Shown: positions 50,397 through 64,000 of the stretch, in pieces
Layout: each line of letters begins with the position of its first letter
Position numbering within the stretch: the first letter of the stretch is position 1
Position numbers and translations under genes: made by a program
The notes under the pieces: generated by a model
What the model was told of the DNA's origin: nothing
Databases searched by the model: none
Seen by the model: only the letters and a program-made list of their open reading frames with translations
NCBI GenBank assembly: GCA_935421135.1
Contig: OW285191.1
Span: 4,580,719-4,644,718, forward strand
Direction: 5' to 3'
DNA from: Bugulina stolonifera
Lineage: Eukaryota; Bryozoa; Gymnolaemata; Cheilostomatida; Bugulidae
Length of the DNA stretch: 64,000 nucleotides

Positions 50397-53300
50397 ATGA
50401 AGATGGTGATAGTAATGCACTCATTTAGTCTTGCACCTAGCTGTTTATTTATATGCATGTTATGCTTCTCATGCGAACATAGTTCCCAGTTTCCTATTGG
50501 ACGATTAGTTGATGGACAAGGGACTCAATATGATGGTAAGTTGAAGTTATCCTCTCTCTCTTTCTGTTGACTGTCGTCCATAAAGTTGTTGGCTAAATAC
50601 CTGTTCATCTGAAATCTGGGTAGACTGAGGTAATATCTGGTACAATTACCGTAAGCGACTCTAGTCTCCTAAGTGTTGGGGTACTCGGGCTAAGACGCAA
50701 TCGTACATAACTCCAGTAGAATATTTAGCAAGCAAGTTACTCCCAGTACTAGCAAGTAGGATGGCAAATTTGGATCTAAGTCCCACTCACTTCTGCTGTG
50801 GAAGCTCTGTCTGTTCGCCTATGGAAAGACTAACATAATTGGTATTTTCAGTACCCTGCATCAAGGAGCGCTGTTTTGATTGGTTAATATTAGATACAGC
50901 GACTCCAATGATATACTTTATTAGAAATCAACCTTGGTTTATTGGCTGGATATTAATCAAGGCCACTGGTAGACTGGTACTATGCCCAGAAAGATGTGCC
51001 AACGAAGTTGTTTCGCCGAACCTCGCAGCGTCCCGTCCACCCAAGCCTTAAATAATATTTCAATTATTCTCGTCGTTTCTTATGTCACAGCATTCACGTA
51101 ACTATATGTTGCATATAGAATGCAATAAATGCTTATTGACTATGATCATCACATACCAGTGCATTTTTCATTGTTACAGGTTCCGATGTTGTAAAATTGG
51201 CATCTCAACATGGAAATGATTTCAACAATGGGGCCTACCAAACACCTGAACATGGAAACCCCTCAAATAATGAGCTCTACCAGGCACCTGAACATGGAAA
51301 CCCCTCAGATAATGAGCTCTATCTGGCACCTAAACATGGAAACCCCTCCGATGATGAGCTCTATCCGGCACCTGTACTTGGAAACCCCTCCGATGATGAT
51401 TTGTACTCCGAGGATGAGATATATGATGACCTTTCGTATGACAACCAGGTTAATGCTGGTGGTATGTGCATGTCAAGTCTTTTACTGCGTATATATTGTA
51501 CATGTACAGCAGTTATGTAACAATAATACTGTAATGCTTTGTGCTATGGTTTCCCATGGGTGCCGATGTTAGCACGAGTGGGAGAAGCGCTTGGTAGTAG
51601 TAGTGGGCTGCCAAGGTAAACTTCCACACATTACATAAAGAGTGAACAGTTAACTAAGCTCTTGTAGTTATTGTAAAGGACTTTGGCCGATGCTTGGACT
51701 CATTAAAGAGCCAAGGGTCAACGTAGGTCCGATGGTTTATACTCCGTAGTAGTGTAGAAAATATCTGTGTTGAAGAGGGGATGTAGGCCCGATGCTAGAT
51801 TCATTGAAGAATCAAGGATCGACTAAGGTCCGAGGTTTATACTCATCAAGGAGTGTAGTAAGAGACTTATACGAGTATGAGGACGAGCTCGGGCTCATAT
51901 ACATGTAAAAGCCAGCACATTTTCTATGCTAAGTCAGTTGTTGATTGCGCTCTAATAAAGCAACATCTCCTAACTCAACTTACAGAGTCTTACTCTTGCA
52001 GGCAGGTAGCTCCAGTCTTGGTTTAAGGACCAAGGCTGGAGCTACCTGCCTGCAAGAGTAATCTATTTCCATTATTTCATTATCGAGTTACCCTAGAATA
52101 GGAGACTCTACATCTACATGTATATCTTTCTTTGTTGAGCCAATGATAATCCTGGTTGTTGTATATTAGCCAATGATAATCCAGGTTATTGTATATTAGC
52201 CAATGATAATTCAGGTTGTTGTATATTAGCCGATGAAAATTTATTTTGCCCCTTTTAGCCAATGGATTTCCCTATTACATGGCTCATGAAGATACTGAAC
52301 TAGCAGACGTTACAAATGCAACAGTTGCTCAACAAATATCTATTCTAGAGGAGGATGGACACATTAGAAGTGGTCAGTATTAGTCAATACCTAGTCATGG
52401 ACCAAATTGTTAGTTGGGAACCAAAGCTATTTATGATCAGCTAGTGCCAGACAAATCTAAAATTACGAAGCGCAAAATATTTTTCATTTACCTATGCAAA
52501 ATAGTGCAAGTAGTTACACATTATATACTATATATGTACATAATTGCATCGCGCTTTTTGCAAATTGAAATTCATGTTAATTTGTACTAAAACAGAAAAA
52601 AATCTTTATTTGGAAATTGTCTATGCATAAGCGGTGCCCCATAAAATTGGCTAGCCCAAGTACCAAGCTTATGTTCGATATATGGCCTGCTATTCTTCGT
52701 TTACAATCACTTTAGAACTTACCAATTTTACTTCCCGCTATTAGTCCCAGGTAGGAGAGCAAGAATCTAAAGAGATCTGCATTTTTTCTAATTTGGGTGG
52801 AGAAGGCACTTCACCAACGGTAAAGTTTATATGAGGCACAGGAGCAATATTGTGGCTGGATGCTCTTCCTAACACCACCAATGACCCTTATGGGAATTGA
52901 ACCTGGTACTCCCACATGGAAGTCCAGAGCCCTTACCACTGGGCCACAGCTGCTCCCTACAATCACTTTAGATCAGACTATAACAACTGGTATGTTACTC
53001 ACATTTAGCGTGGTATGTTACCCATATTTAGCATGGTATGTTACCCATATTTCAGACACATTTTCTCTGTTTCTAATGAAGAAGTTTAGAGACATTAGAC
53101 ATGGTCATCGTACAAGAGACCCTCTCTTCTGGTTCCTTTTCATTTACTTTCTGCTGAGTTTAGTACTTAGCACCATCCTCTCTGTCCTTGCAATCATTAA
53201 GATGTGGAAGCATTTCTGTGACAACGAAAATATAGTGCAGTAAGTATTCAAAACAAAGTACATGTTGTATCAAACTACATATTTATATTGAAATACAACC

Positions 53301-54061
53301 ACATTTTACATGCATACATAATTTATTTTATTTCAATGTAGCTTTTATGACAGCAGGGGAAACAAATGACGTCTATGTTTTCTGTTGTTTAACCCTTAGT
53401 CTTTGAATTATACGTTCAGTTTAACAGAGTCCTCGCAAACTTTGTATATTTATGCAAAACATAAAGTAGAAAGTATAAAACTTTCATACCGTTTACTCAT
53501 GTGCAGTATGGACTGTAGTGTCATATTGCATGATGTATCTAAAGCTCACAGCAATGACCTCTCATTTAGCCTACCTATACTAACACTAATGTACATAATA
53601 GAATATGCAGGATCATGTCCTAGGGACAAAACTGAAGCAAATGATGAACATTTGTGTGTTTGTACTACAGTTCTGACCTGATTCTCCATAAGCCCTCCAG
53701 TCAAATGCATTCAAGATCCTCGAGTCATATACAACCAAAGGTCTCAAGTCATCTACAAGCAAAACGCTCAAGTCAAATTAGTGCAAAAGTTTCTAACAAT
53801 GGAAGACGCGAGAAGCAAGGAGCAGGCAATTCCGGTCGTCGTGGTTCAGCAGCATTGCAAGCTCAACGTCATAGAAACAGCTTAAAGAAAACTCTATCGG
53901 TTAATGCTAATAATAACGATGACTTGCTGTTACGTAGGCCACTTAACTGCAAGGCCTGTGTACACTACTATCCTACCCATGGTTATAATATTGGACTTAA
54001 TGCTAACAGCAGAAACTCTCTAGACCATGGCCCAAGGAGTCATACCGATGGCATGACATGA
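50397..54061 (+). CDS. single-pass membrane protein with YxxP repeats
   Basis: No family recognised. 369 aa from exons 50397-50535, 51180-51461, 52259-52372, 53056-53239, 53671-54061; all phases agree. Residues 1-25 are hydrophobic and look like a signal peptide or signal anchor. 66-122 hold four 14-residue repeats giving YQTP, YQAP, YLAP, YPAP, with GNPS and DDEL between, followed by YSED, YDDL and YDN. 202-226 is one strong membrane segment (LFWFLFIYFLLSLVLSTILS onward). The rest is serine- and lysine/arginine-rich. YxxP repeats recall the Crk-SH2 docking region of p130Cas. If the signal peptide is cleaved, however, the repeats would be outside the cell; the basic flank before the membrane segment (KKFRDIRHGHR) would favour an inside N-terminus. 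The upstream frame is open beyond the chosen ATG, so a further 5' exon is possible. Confidence 0.7.
50852..51051 (+). CDS. possible alternative exon with stop
   Basis: After the TTTTCAG acceptor it joins exon 50397-50535 in phase 1 and runs 65 codons to a TAA. The product would be a short secreted protein of about 111 aa with four cysteines in a C-x4-C...C-x3-C pattern (PCIKERC, LCPERC). A weak internal donor after 50968, also in phase 1, could instead splice on to 51180. Whether it is used cannot be told from the sequence. Confidence 0.4.
51991..52060. repeat. 31-bp inverted repeat after an LTR-like segment
   Basis: Arms 51991-52021 and 52030-52060 match at 30 of 31 positions, loop TTTAAGGA. 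Upstream, a TATA-like CATATACATG near 51898 and AATAAAGC near 51954 suggest an LTR remnant. Two imperfect copies of about 70 bp (near 51690 and 51790, with AGGTCCGA and GGTTTATACTC words) precede it. Confidence 0.8.
52138..52258 (+). repeat. 30-bp repeats copying the exon 3 acceptor
   Basis: Three 30-bp units AGCCAATGATAATCCAGGTT plus GTTGTATATT and one diverged 29-bp unit, ending exactly at the TTTTAG/CCAATGGA acceptor of the membrane-protein exon at 52259. Each unit contains AG/CCAATG. Confidence 0.95.
52717..52957 (-). mobile_element. tRNA-derived SINE with 15-bp TSD
   Basis: Flanked by exact 15-bp direct repeats TACAATCACTTTAGA (52702-52716 and 52958-52972). On the minus strand it starts GGGAGCAGCTGTGGCCCAGT, holding an A-box-like TGGCCCAGTGGT, then a B box GGTTCAATTCCC, then a GTGTTAGGAAGAGCATCC core seen in many animal SINEs. 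It lies in an intron of the membrane-protein gene, antisense to it. LINE-driven retroposition is inferred. Confidence 0.88.
52989..53055 (+). repeat. 23-bp repeats copying the exon 4 acceptor
   Basis: GGTATGTTACCCATATTTAG plus CAT, three units (52989, 53012, 53035). The third ends in the real TTTCAG acceptor at 53055. The first two have TTTAG at the same place. Confidence 0.93.
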
Positions 54062-54569
54062 GTCATCGGAAGCCACCTTTAAGTTGGTTCCACAGGATAA
54101 TAATATAATATTTATAATTCATTTTTTGTGGTGTATTGTTCCTTTATTACTAAAACATTAAACTGGCAATTGATTAATTATCTGGTAGCTGATGAATATA
54201 CCAAATATAATGGTCTATTGCTATAGACTGTGCTCTACTATTTTCAATATCTAAATTACACAATCTACGGCTTACTCGGTTACTCTAGGAGTCTATGTAG
54301 AAACATCTGAGTGAGATAAGGGATGCGCTATGACATTACATTACATTCACTAGGTGGAAGCTGATATTTCACACCCTTTAAATATGCTCTGCAGTAAATA
54401 TACAGTATTACCCAGGTGCTCTGAGCTCTGACCTGCACTGATGATGAAGTGTAAAACACCGAAACAGTATGCTGTCTGCAGATAGAGTATATGCAATGCA
54501 CATGCACGTATATAAACATGAGTTGTATAAATAAATATCAGATATATATATGAATATATCGATATGCAG

Positions 54570-54720
54570 TCCACTACTACCACCACCAACACCACCACAA
54601 CAGCCGCCACCACCACTACCTCCTAAAGGTCAAAAGGTTAATAAGTACAATAGGTCGGCCTCGGACCCAAAGAAGCCTAATTTACAAGATGTATGGAACG
54701 GGTCTGGATTGCAAGCATGA
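54570..54720 (+). CDS. alternative proline-rich last exon
   Basis: After a GATATGCAG acceptor it needs one base to finish a codon. Exon 53056-53239 ends with exactly two spare bases, so it can replace 53671-54061 as the last exon (289-aa isoform). It encodes a proline tract ending PPPPLPPKG, a PxxPxK SH3-ligand pattern, then NKYNRSASDPKKP and a stop after GLQA. The CCA/CCG-rich DNA is short and leaves the tract into ordinary coding sequence, unlike the low-complexity tract at 22.6 kb. Confidence 0.55.
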
Positions 54721-54815
54721 GAATTAAAAAGGCATTGCTACACATCAGACTGGAGATATTGCCTGTTAATGCAACAAGGGTAATGCTTACATGTATGTTA
54801 TGTTCCTGACAATAT

Positions 54816-55530
54816 TGTAATGGTTTTGGGGGCTTGTGCTGTCGTTCTAAGACGACTCCCTTGTCCAAAATGAAAAGACTATGAGTGGTGCTAGGCCTTT
54901 CCATTAAATGAAAGATCAACAGGTACTAGTAGTCCAATGACTACTCAAGATGACCCATGTGGTCCCGAGTAGATGCTTGTTTACTATACTGAGAAAGAAA
55001 GTGATCCAACCTAGAAGGTGGTTCGGGAGGCAAAGTCGAAGACCTTGACAACTGGAACGACCTATCTATGAAGTGAAAGTCTCTGTATATACATATAGAT
55101 GTGTCTTTATTGAGATCCAAGCATGAACTGAGACAATGAACATAAAAACAATGTGCTTTATATAGTATAAGAACTTCCGGAGGAAGCTCCGGTAAGAAGG
55201 CCGACGTAGTGTCGTAAAACGACGAGGTAGTGTCGTCCAGAAATTACACAACAAGATGGCGGTCGGAAGCCCGATGGCCGACTCAAAATAAGTCAGGTAC
55301 AACAAAAAACGCTTAGAATCATCCAAAACATGTACAAAATTAATATCAGGCAATTCTGAGAGGTCGGCCCTCTTTACATGGGTATAAAAAGGACATAATT
55401 GCTCAGTAATGCACATTATAGGTATAAGTGACAATCTACTACATAGACAATTAATACAAGCAAGTGTAAGTATATATAATCAGTGTCATGTAGTTGGGAG
55501 GCTAGGTTAGAGTTATACGTAGCCATTACA
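54816..55530 (-). mobile_element. old solo LTR of the 12-19 kb family
   Basis: TGTAATGG...CCATTACA with ATAT on both sides (54812-54815, 55531-55534). Clearly related over most of its length to the LTRs at 12051-19041 but much diverged, with the family's TATA (CTATATAAAGC) and AATAAAG on the minus strand. Confidence 0.85.
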
Positions 55531-55534
55531 ATAT

Positions 55535-58533
55535 TAATTTATGCGTACAAGAAAAGAGTACAAGGTACACCATAGCGCAATTACACTGTAGTATTTCACT
55601 CTTGTAGTCTACAGACACATTTATATGCCCATATATGCATATATCCTCATATTCTCGAGAACTAATTTATGATATAATAAAAGCCTGTTATGAGAATGAA
55701 TGAAAGTGTAAAAGAAACTTGGGAAGGAATAGAAGCACAATTCGCATTTGGAGTTGTTTGCCCGTGGATCGAAAACGGAAGAAAGGTATATTAATTCGAA
55801 AAACCAAAGTATAGCCTTCGGACTTAAAACACTTGATGTCTTCATTTGCTCGATTTTGATTTTTAATAAAAATATATAACTCATCATTTGTAATATATGC
55901 TGTTCGGAACCCAGGCTAAACTTGTTATTGAGATAAAAATAACCAAGCTTTTGTATGTATTACTAGTCTTATTTATTTCTGCACTGACATCACCTCTGTT
56001 TTATAACTTTTCATGTGTTTTTATCGTAGTGATAATCTGGTTCGTGAAACGTAGAACATATCTGAGCTGGTCGATAATCGATATAAATAAAACGAAGTAA
56101 AACTTATCCATTTTATTTTTTCATTACTCTTACTGGTTGCTCTTCGACTTGGACTACATAGGATAGTTACTTTAATTTTTATCATAAAATAATAATAAAT
56201 TTTATATAAATCTATATGTAATAATAATAATTAATATTGGTACTCACATACTGAATGTAATTAAATCCGGTCTTTGAAATCTTCAGGCTTTATTTGTGGA
56301 GACAGACTTCCAGCTCTTAGCTGGGTACCTCTAGAACACTTTTAGCTTAATTAACTTACTTCAGCTTGTGGAACATGGTACATTTTTGCCAATGACAATG
56401 AAATTGGTATTTAGATGTGGAGCGAGACTCGAGAAATCTCGAGTCTCGTCTTGAGATGTCTCGTCTCAAAAGTCGTCTCGGGCTGGCAATTAGCGTTCCA
56501 GACCAGAACACTGATTAGGCCTACACATAAACATTATTGTCTTATGGAAGGGTAATAATTTTATTTCTAGTGATTTTAATGTAATACATTCTTAATCGGC
56601 AATGAACTTATGGAATGAAAGTTATTATTCAAGTTGCATAGTCATCCAACCTACCTTTCCATGCGTTGGTTTTCTAGAAATGGTCGGTCTAGTGCAGCTA
56701 GCCAGCACTGTGCTACTAGTCCACCACTACATAGTAGCCCACAAAACAATAGCAGACCCTCATTTCGGAGTGTGTCGGTGGTATTTATATACCACAGCTA
56801 GGTGTGTCTTATTTTTATAGTGTTGTGTGAGCTTACCAAGTTCTCACCACTACTCTTCAGTCACTGCCTGTTATGAACTCAGCGTGAAGCAGTGCTACAA
56901 GACTGGAACAGAACTGCTCGCTACATTTTAATCAACTCTATCCCAGAATGCGATCTAATGTAGGCCTATACATAAATGTACATGAACATTGTATTAACAA
57001 TCTGTGATGGAAGCATAACTCTAATAATCTTTAATCTCGCTTGTACACATGTAGAGGCCTACATACAGGGCCATAGCCACCTAAGAAATTTTGGTGGGGC
57101 CAAAATACCTGGCCAGTGGTCTAGGGGACTGGCTAGGCCCTGAGAATGCTTTTCAGAGAGATAGAGCAAATTGAAGCAGTTCGGGGTTATGAAATAATAT
57201 ACCTGTGTAATAACATCAAACATTACCCAGGTCATATCAGTATTGCTGTATCTGGCTGGGTAGCTGAGGTAAAGCTGTACACATGCAGGTCAGAGTTCAG
57301 AAGAGAGGAAGTCGGAGCCAGCTAACCAAGAAAGATGGATAAACAAATGACGAGGTAATGAGGCGAAACGGAGGAACGCCGGGGCCTAATGGAATCTTTA
57401 AAGCCCCCGGAGTAAGCACAAGACCTGAAGGTGTGGTAGCGGCTCCTATAGCGGGAGTCGCACCTACAGCTGCGCGGAGAAGTCGGACTACTGAGTCCTA
57501 CTACTAGTCATGAGACTGTGCTTGGAAAGACCCAAAGCTGTGCTAGAATGTCTGACACCTTACTGTTAGTAGTGAGCAGTGAACAAACCTACTAACACCT
57601 GAAGTCGAATGCGAAATCATTTATGGAAATCAGTTTCGCCCGAGGTTAAAAGTTCAACTTTGTCGGTCTTGGACCAAAAAAGGGCTGAGTTACAGTCAGT
57701 ACAAAAGACTCGGATTACAATATAAGAGAAGGTGTAGCCATATACAAAGTACAATTGGTAGTCCAAGGAATAACTAGCACGGTACAGAAATGCAATTTCT
57801 AAGGCATTAGTTAAGTAGTAGAGTAAAAAATACTTACAAGACATATCAATATATGTGCGACACGATTAAGCAGTCAATATGCAATACTGCTAAATAATTT
57901 CAATATTGATACAGAATGTTCTGTGCAGAACATAGTAATTTTAAAATCCACTAGTCTTCTGCTCATTATTTATTGATATGCATAATGATACAAAGCATAT
58001 AACACAGTTTAATAGTGATTGAAGGTGCTGGATTTCCTAAGATGAAAATATAAAAGTTGGCAGAATGTTTAGGCAAAGTCACTTAGTCCTAAAACCCGAT
58101 CTATGATCGAAGTTTTTATGAAGTAGTGTCTTCAATCTCGTCTCGAATCCAAAAGTTCTGTCTCGTTTCACCTCTACTTGTACACTTCTAGAGTACATAA
58201 TATGTAGCCTACACAGGAACAGCTGTTAGTTTAAGTCAGCTCTGAGTAGTAGGTCAGATAAATAGAGCTTAAAGTTAGAATGCAAACTGCAGTTACTATA
58301 CGAATGTTCACAAGTGATATTCAAAGCACATGATCTCTATAAAATTTGAATTTTGAATTCAAATTTAGAGCATTCCTTAACTAGCATGACCATTCCTTCT
58401 CTTAGTTGTTGTTGGTATAACATGTGAGATAGGTTATGTTTATAACTTATATGATGTTAATTATAGATTCGAGGACCAACTTCTGTGACAGGATTTGCTT
58501 CGAAGAATACACTAGAAACAGGTGGACACTAAG
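55535..58533. other. mostly non-coding stretch
   Basis: AT-rich. 56417-56480 has a GAGACTCGAG/CTCGAGTCTC palindrome cluster, and similar GTCTCG words return near 58137-58165 in inverted sense. The only coding-like segment is 57358-57507. Confidence 0.5.
57358..57507 (+). CDS. 49-aa small ORF of coding-like composition
   Basis: GC-richer than its surroundings. Encodes MRRNGGTPGPNGIFKAPG and then an alanine/proline- and arginine-rich stretch to a TAG. No family recognised and no good acceptor precedes it. Could be a small gene, a fragment of a mobile element or chance. Confidence 0.25.
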   Translation: MRRNGGTPGPNGIFKAPGVSTRPEGVVAAPIAGVAPTAARRSRTTESYY

Positions 58534-62711
<4,178 letters not shown>

Positions 62712-64000
62712 GTAAGTCGTTGATTTAAAATTGTAGAAAATATTATTATATGCTTACACATTTACATAAATACCTACATGTACATATACATTTATGTACA
62801 TATTTGTATGTACATACAACATGTACATGTAGATATCCACGTGGCATGTCTGACATCAGTCTGTACCTCCATGAAAAATGTGACTCTGGAATATTCCAGG
62901 AAACTGACTCATCAATCATCAAGTAATTTGACGAATGAAATGATAGTCAGCTGACTAGTTCATATTCAATTCCCATAATACCCAGCTATGGGTGTCATAT
63001 CATTGATATCTATCTCACCCCAAGACTAATTGCTCTAACATGCTCATTAGGCATCAATAGTTTCACTTTCTGCGTACAAGGGATTATCTATAGAGCTCAT
63101 TAGACAGCAGTAACAGTGCTCCTCCTCTCTTTCCTGTACTCCGATGACCTTTGTTATGGTAGTACAGTCCTCTGGTGGTGACCTCTAGGGGTTGAACTTT
63201 ACTGGTTGGTTTGAATTTTTCTTACGATTAGTCATCTTGGATAACGAATAGGCCAGAGTGAATGTGCCATGTCTGTATTGCTATCCTAACTCTAATCTGA
63301 TGCTGTGGTTCAACTATTGTGGAGTAGTCAGCATAGTTTCAGATAGCTTTGATGTGTATTGGGTTGACCATCCTAACTTGCATAAAGGTTTTGTCATGTT
63401 AGCATTGTCTGGTTATTATGGCTAGGGCACATGCTCAGCATTGCAGGACACATGCTCAGTATTTTCAGAGCACCTGTTAGCATGATCAGGGCACATGGTC
63501 AGTATTGGTGGTTTATTTTGTTTGAAATAATAATTTATGGATCTTGTACATGTTTACCATATACATGTACTATAATGTACATGTATGTCATTAGTTGCTG
63601 TGTTGCTGCTGTGGAGGTGGCAGCTCTTTCATGCTGAATTGCAGATTAGTGTGCTTTGTGTGACACTTGGCAAGTTTTTGCAGTATGTCTCGTTTCCTGA
63701 CCCTTGGATCATTTTCATATGACGTTAGTCTCATAATAATTCCTTTATACAATCAGTTGTCTTGATATTTTAACAGTTGGTCCTTTTTTGCTTCCTACAC
63801 ACTATTTCCTTACTTGGCTGACATGCTGTTTTGAGTCACTAACCATTTAAGTTGATAACACTCTGTGCTAAGCTAATAATGGCAGTAATTCCATGATTTA
63901 TATTCGTGGGTAATCCGTTCTTATCATTTGTTTAGCTTCTTGAAACTTGGATATGCAACCCTGTACAAACGTATGAAATACACCGTCTTCAAATACATAT
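62712..64000. other. MSK intron 8 (incomplete)
   Basis: No exon matching the expected next AGC segment (RRIL...) was found. 62760-62832 and 63545-63590 are rich in TACATGTACATG palindromes. Confidence 0.5.

Noticed and set aside
51210..51572. 120-residue methionine-rich frame
   Set aside because: Out-of-frame shadow of the YxxP exon; the other frame fits all splice phases.
56417..58165. A 1.7-kb transposon with GTCTCG-type ends
   Set aside because: The end words are similar but do not align as a clean inverted repeat and no target duplication was found.
62830..62924. Candidate next MSK exon (YPRGMSD...)
   Set aside because: It is in phase after exon 8 and has a faint YP-x-x-MS likeness to the MSK sequence but lacks RRIL and the following conserved helix, and ends in a stop after 31 codons.

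Overview
The window is animal nuclear DNA: AT-rich, intron-rich, with a 200-base assembly gap at 23086-23285. Five multi-exon genes can be built because every exon joins its neighbour in phase through GT...AG junctions. They are a ciliary kinesin (KIF6), a two-box HMG protein, the 5' part of an MSK-type kinase, a Rel/NFAT-like transcription factor and an unrecognised membrane protein. The gene set fits an early-branching invertebrate. A sponge is my guess, and nothing in the sequence proves it.

Layout. 405-9530 (+): Rel/NFAT-like transcription factor, 15 exons. 9883-10098 (-): a possible terminal exon of an unknown gene. 11292-11630: an LTR remnant ending in a hairpin. 12051-19041: an LTR nest on the minus strand, made of a solo LTR, a complete gag-only retrotransposon with 663-bp LTRs, and a third LTR next to it. 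19046-29450: mostly non-coding, with a minisatellite, a GC-rich element with terminal inverted repeats (containing the gap), a hAT-like MITE and a perfect 64-bp hairpin. 29451-46750 (+): KIF6, 20 exons, 866 aa. 47403-49407 (-): HMGB-like gene, 5 exons, convergent with KIF6. 50397-54720 (+): membrane protein with YxxP repeats, two alternative last exons and one possible alternative exon with a stop. 54816-55530: an old solo LTR of the same family as the nest. 58534-62711 (+): MSK-type kinase, first 8 coding exons, cut by the window end.

The most unusual pattern is that tandem repeats in three unrelated genes sit exactly on splice junctions and copy the donor or acceptor itself. Examples are 11 donor copies after KIF6 exon 8, acceptor copies before exon 9 of the same intron, 12 donor-started units after exon 17, a copied exon 1 donor, and acceptor arrays in the membrane-protein and MSK genes. 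This looks like a genome-wide mutational habit, and possibly a source of intron-boundary change. Second in interest is the membrane protein, whose 14-residue YxxP repeats resemble Crk-SH2 docking sites and whose alternative tail carries an SH3-type PxxPxK site.

The genes are not obviously one pathway. KIF6 is ciliary, MSK and the Rel/NFAT-like factor are signalling-to-nucleus proteins, HMGB is chromatin-associated, and the membrane protein may be a docking receptor.
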